Shown here piece after piece: positions 60,734 to 64,000 of a stretch of 64,000 nt of DNA (position 1 is its first letter; every line of letters starts with the position of its first letter). Where the stretch lies: assembly GCF_014200045.1 (NCBI RefSeq), contig NZ_JACHOV010000004.1:124001-188000 (forward strand). Reading direction: 5' to 3'. A model generated the notes under the pieces. That model did not search any database. It was not told the origin of the DNA and saw only the letters and a program-made list of their open reading frames with translations. Source of the stretch: Rhizorhapis suberifaciens (GTDB lineage Bacteria > Pseudomonadota > Alphaproteobacteria > Sphingomonadales > Sphingomonadaceae). Position numbers and translations under genes: made by a program.

Positions 60734-61807
60734 ATGACAAGACAAAGCAAAAATATCACGCAACGCATCAAGGCGCAGGCCGCCGCTCTAGGTTTCGCCG
60801 CCTGCGGCATTGCGCGCGCGGACGCCGCCCCCCGGACCAGCGAACGCCTGGTGCAATGGCTGGCGGAAGGTTGTCATGGGGATCTGATCTGGATGGAGGA
60901 GCGGGCCGCGCAACGCAGTTCGCCGCGGGGCCTTTGGCCGGAGGTGCGGTCGGTCATCATGTTGGGGATGAGCTATGCTCCGGCGCGCGATCCGCTTGCC
61001 CTGGCCGAGGCGCGGGGCATCGGCCGCATATCCGCCTATGCGCAGGGGCAGGATTATCATGATGTGTTAAAAAAGGCGCTGAAGGCCCTCGCCCGCTGGC
61101 TGGTCGATGAGGCGGGCGGCGAACTCAAGGTCTTTGTCGATACAGCGCCGGTGATGGAAAAGCCGCTCGCCGAAGCCGCGGGGCTGGGCTGGCAGGGCAA
61201 GCACAGCAATCTGGTAAGCCGCGAGCATGGCAGCTGGCTGTTCCTTGGAGCTATCTACACCACTTTGGAGCTACCGATGGACGCCCCCGTCAAGGATCGT
61301 TGCGGAAGTTGCGACGCATGCCAGCGCGCCTGCCCGACAGACGCGTTTCCCGCGCCTTACCGGGTGGATGCCCGGCGGTGCATTTCCTATCTCACCATCG
61401 AACATAAGGGACCGATCCCAGAGGAATTTCGCACCGCCATCGGCAATCGCATCTATGGTTGCGATGATTGTCTTGCTGTGTGTCCCTGGAACAAGTTCGC
61501 CAGCAGCGCCGCCGCCAACAAGGCGTTCTTTGCCCGCGCGGAGCTGACCGCGCCTGCTCTTGGCGACCTGCTCGATCTGGATGATCCAGGGTTCCGCACG
61601 GTCTTTTCCGGGTCTCCCATCAAGCGGATCGGCCGTGATCGCATGGTCCGCAATGCCGCCATCGCGGCAGGCAACAGTGGCGATCTTAAATTTGAGGCCC
61701 AACTGGAACGGCTTTCGACAGATGAAAGCGATATTGTTCGCGAAGCGGCGTTATGGGCACTGGATCAGATCCAGAAAAATGGCTGTTCTACCATCATTCG
61801 AAGTTGA
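60734..61807 (+). CDS. queG: Epoxyqueuosine reductase
   Basis: The last enzyme of queuosine synthesis (357 aa): it reduces epoxyqueuosine at position 34 of tRNA with GUN anticodons, using cobalamin and two [4Fe-4S] clusters. The cluster ligands are [16 protein letters not shown] and [12 protein letters not shown]. The N-terminal reductive-dehalogenase-like domain ([21 protein letters not shown]) and a C-terminal HEAT-like repeat are present. It lies 46 nt before acs. Confidence 0.94.
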   Translation: MTRQSKNITQRIKAQAAALGFAACGIARADAAPRTSERLVQWLAEGCHGDLIWMEERAAQRSSPRGLWPEVRSVIMLGMSYAPARDPLALAEARGIGRISAYAQGQDYHDVLKKALKALARWLVDEAGGELKVFVDTAPVMEKPLAEAAGLGWQGKHSNLVSREHGSWLFLGAIYTTLELPMDAPVKDRCGSCDACQRACPTDAFPAPYRVDARRCISYLTIEHKGPIPEEFRTAIGNRIYGCDDCLAVCPWNKFASSAAANKAFFARAELTAPALGDLLDLDDPGFRTVFSGSPIKRIGRDRMVRNAAIAAGNSGDLKFEAQLERLSTDESDIVREAALWALDQIQKNGCSTIIRS

Positions 61808-61853
61808 AACTGCCGCCCGGCACGTCAATGATCTGCGCCAGAGGAGAAAACAA

Positions 61854-63788
<1,935 letters not shown>

Positions 63789-63810
63789 AGCCTGATAACT
63801 TCAAGTTACT

Positions 63811-63843
63811 CGGTTGGTCCCAAGCGAAGTCGAGGGACGACGG
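63811..63843. repeat. Sphingomonad-type dispersed palindromic repeat
   Basis: The core GTCCC-AAGCGAAGTCGA-GGGAC matches the GAAGTCGA-containing palindromes that occur in many copies between genes in sphingomonads, as far as I recall. It lies between converging genes and may also work as a terminator. Confidence 0.5.
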
Positions 63844-63865
63844 GTAGATATGGCATATCCCCGAA

Positions 63866-64000
63866 TTACTGCGCGACCCACTGGGCGACCTGATCGGCGA
63901 CGTCATTAGCGGCGTCGTTAAGCGCGCCGCCCACTGGGACGGCGTCGATTTCGCTTACCGGTCGTGTCGCGGAAAAACGCTTCTTTGTCACGGTGGAGCC
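63866..64000 (-). CDS. ABC-type transport auxiliary lipoprotein (PqiC/LptE-like), C-terminal part
   Basis: The last 44 codons of a minus-strand gene that begins beyond the window. The visible end reads FSATRPVSEIDAVPVGGALN and DVADQVAQWVAQ. It matches the C-terminus of the ABC_trans_aux (PqiC-like) lipoproteins that work with MlaE-type lipid transporters. The N-terminus with the lipobox is not in the window. Confidence 0.7.
   Translation of the reverse strand, partial: GSTVTKKRFSATRPVSEIDAVPVGGALNDAANDVADQVAQWVAQ

Overview
The window is a stretch of core chromosome from a GC-rich alphaproteobacterium, most probably a sphingomonad (Sphingobium or a close relative). Evidence for this is the pair of TonB-dependent receptors, a CtrA-inhibitor SciP gene, MmcB, DUF1674 and DUF2794 proteins, a GTTC-N7-GTTC LexA box in front of dinB, and a GAAGTCGA-type dispersed palindrome of the kind common in this family. 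I see no rRNA, tRNA, CRISPR array, prophage or insertion sequence. Most genes sit in short operons whose start and stop codons overlap by 4 nt. The first and last genes are cut by the window edges.

Layout. 1-2.6 kb: MarR regulator, aromatic-acid MFS transporter, ogt and a ribbon-helix-helix protein. 2.6-7 kb: a Fur-box-controlled iron operon (siderophore receptor, PiuC-type dioxygenase, PepSY protein) and a lipoprotein. 7-12.5 kb: trhO, a solitary pdeM, and a second TonB receptor behind a 21-bp tandem repeat. 12.5-18.5 kb: a 22-codon thiolase remnant, SOS-controlled dinB, and a four-gene operon MBOAT / FkbH-like / acyl carrier protein / SGNH. 18.8-26 kb: sciP, mnmA, a serine hydrolase, two Cys-containing secreted paralogues, coq7-dsbB and ctpA. 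26.1-38 kb: a complete type II secretion operon gspC to gspO in standard order. 38-47.4 kb: an entericidin-like lipoprotein missed by length cut-offs, a YgjP/YcgN/SCO operon, ankyrin protein, mmcB, DEAD helicase, oxyR, cysE, galU and an SDHAF4-like gene. 47.5-54 kb: htpX, rsmB, rpe, heparinase-like gene and purH. 54.3-58 kb: FAD oxidoreductase, GtrA and a GT-C-like membrane protein. 58-64 kb: Tat-exported MsrB, an ABC-2 exporter, queG, acs and the tail of a PqiC-like lipoprotein.

Most notable system: the operon at 13771-18526 has the same parts list as the Gram-positive Dlt pathway (loading enzyme, carrier protein, MBOAT, membrane-anchored SGNH protein). The adenylating enzyme DltA is replaced by an FkbH/HAD-IIIC protein, a family known to load glyceryl from 1,3-bisphosphoglycerate onto carrier proteins. 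The MBOAT ends in -FLYFQF, an aromatic tail like the proposed DltX acyl relay. I infer that it exports a glyceryl (or similar small acyl) group to a cell-surface glycan. Other links: dsbB overlaps coq7 (a quinone-reducing enzyme next to a quinone-making one), and three different wobble-base-34 tRNA modification genes (trhO, mnmA, queG) occur in the window.
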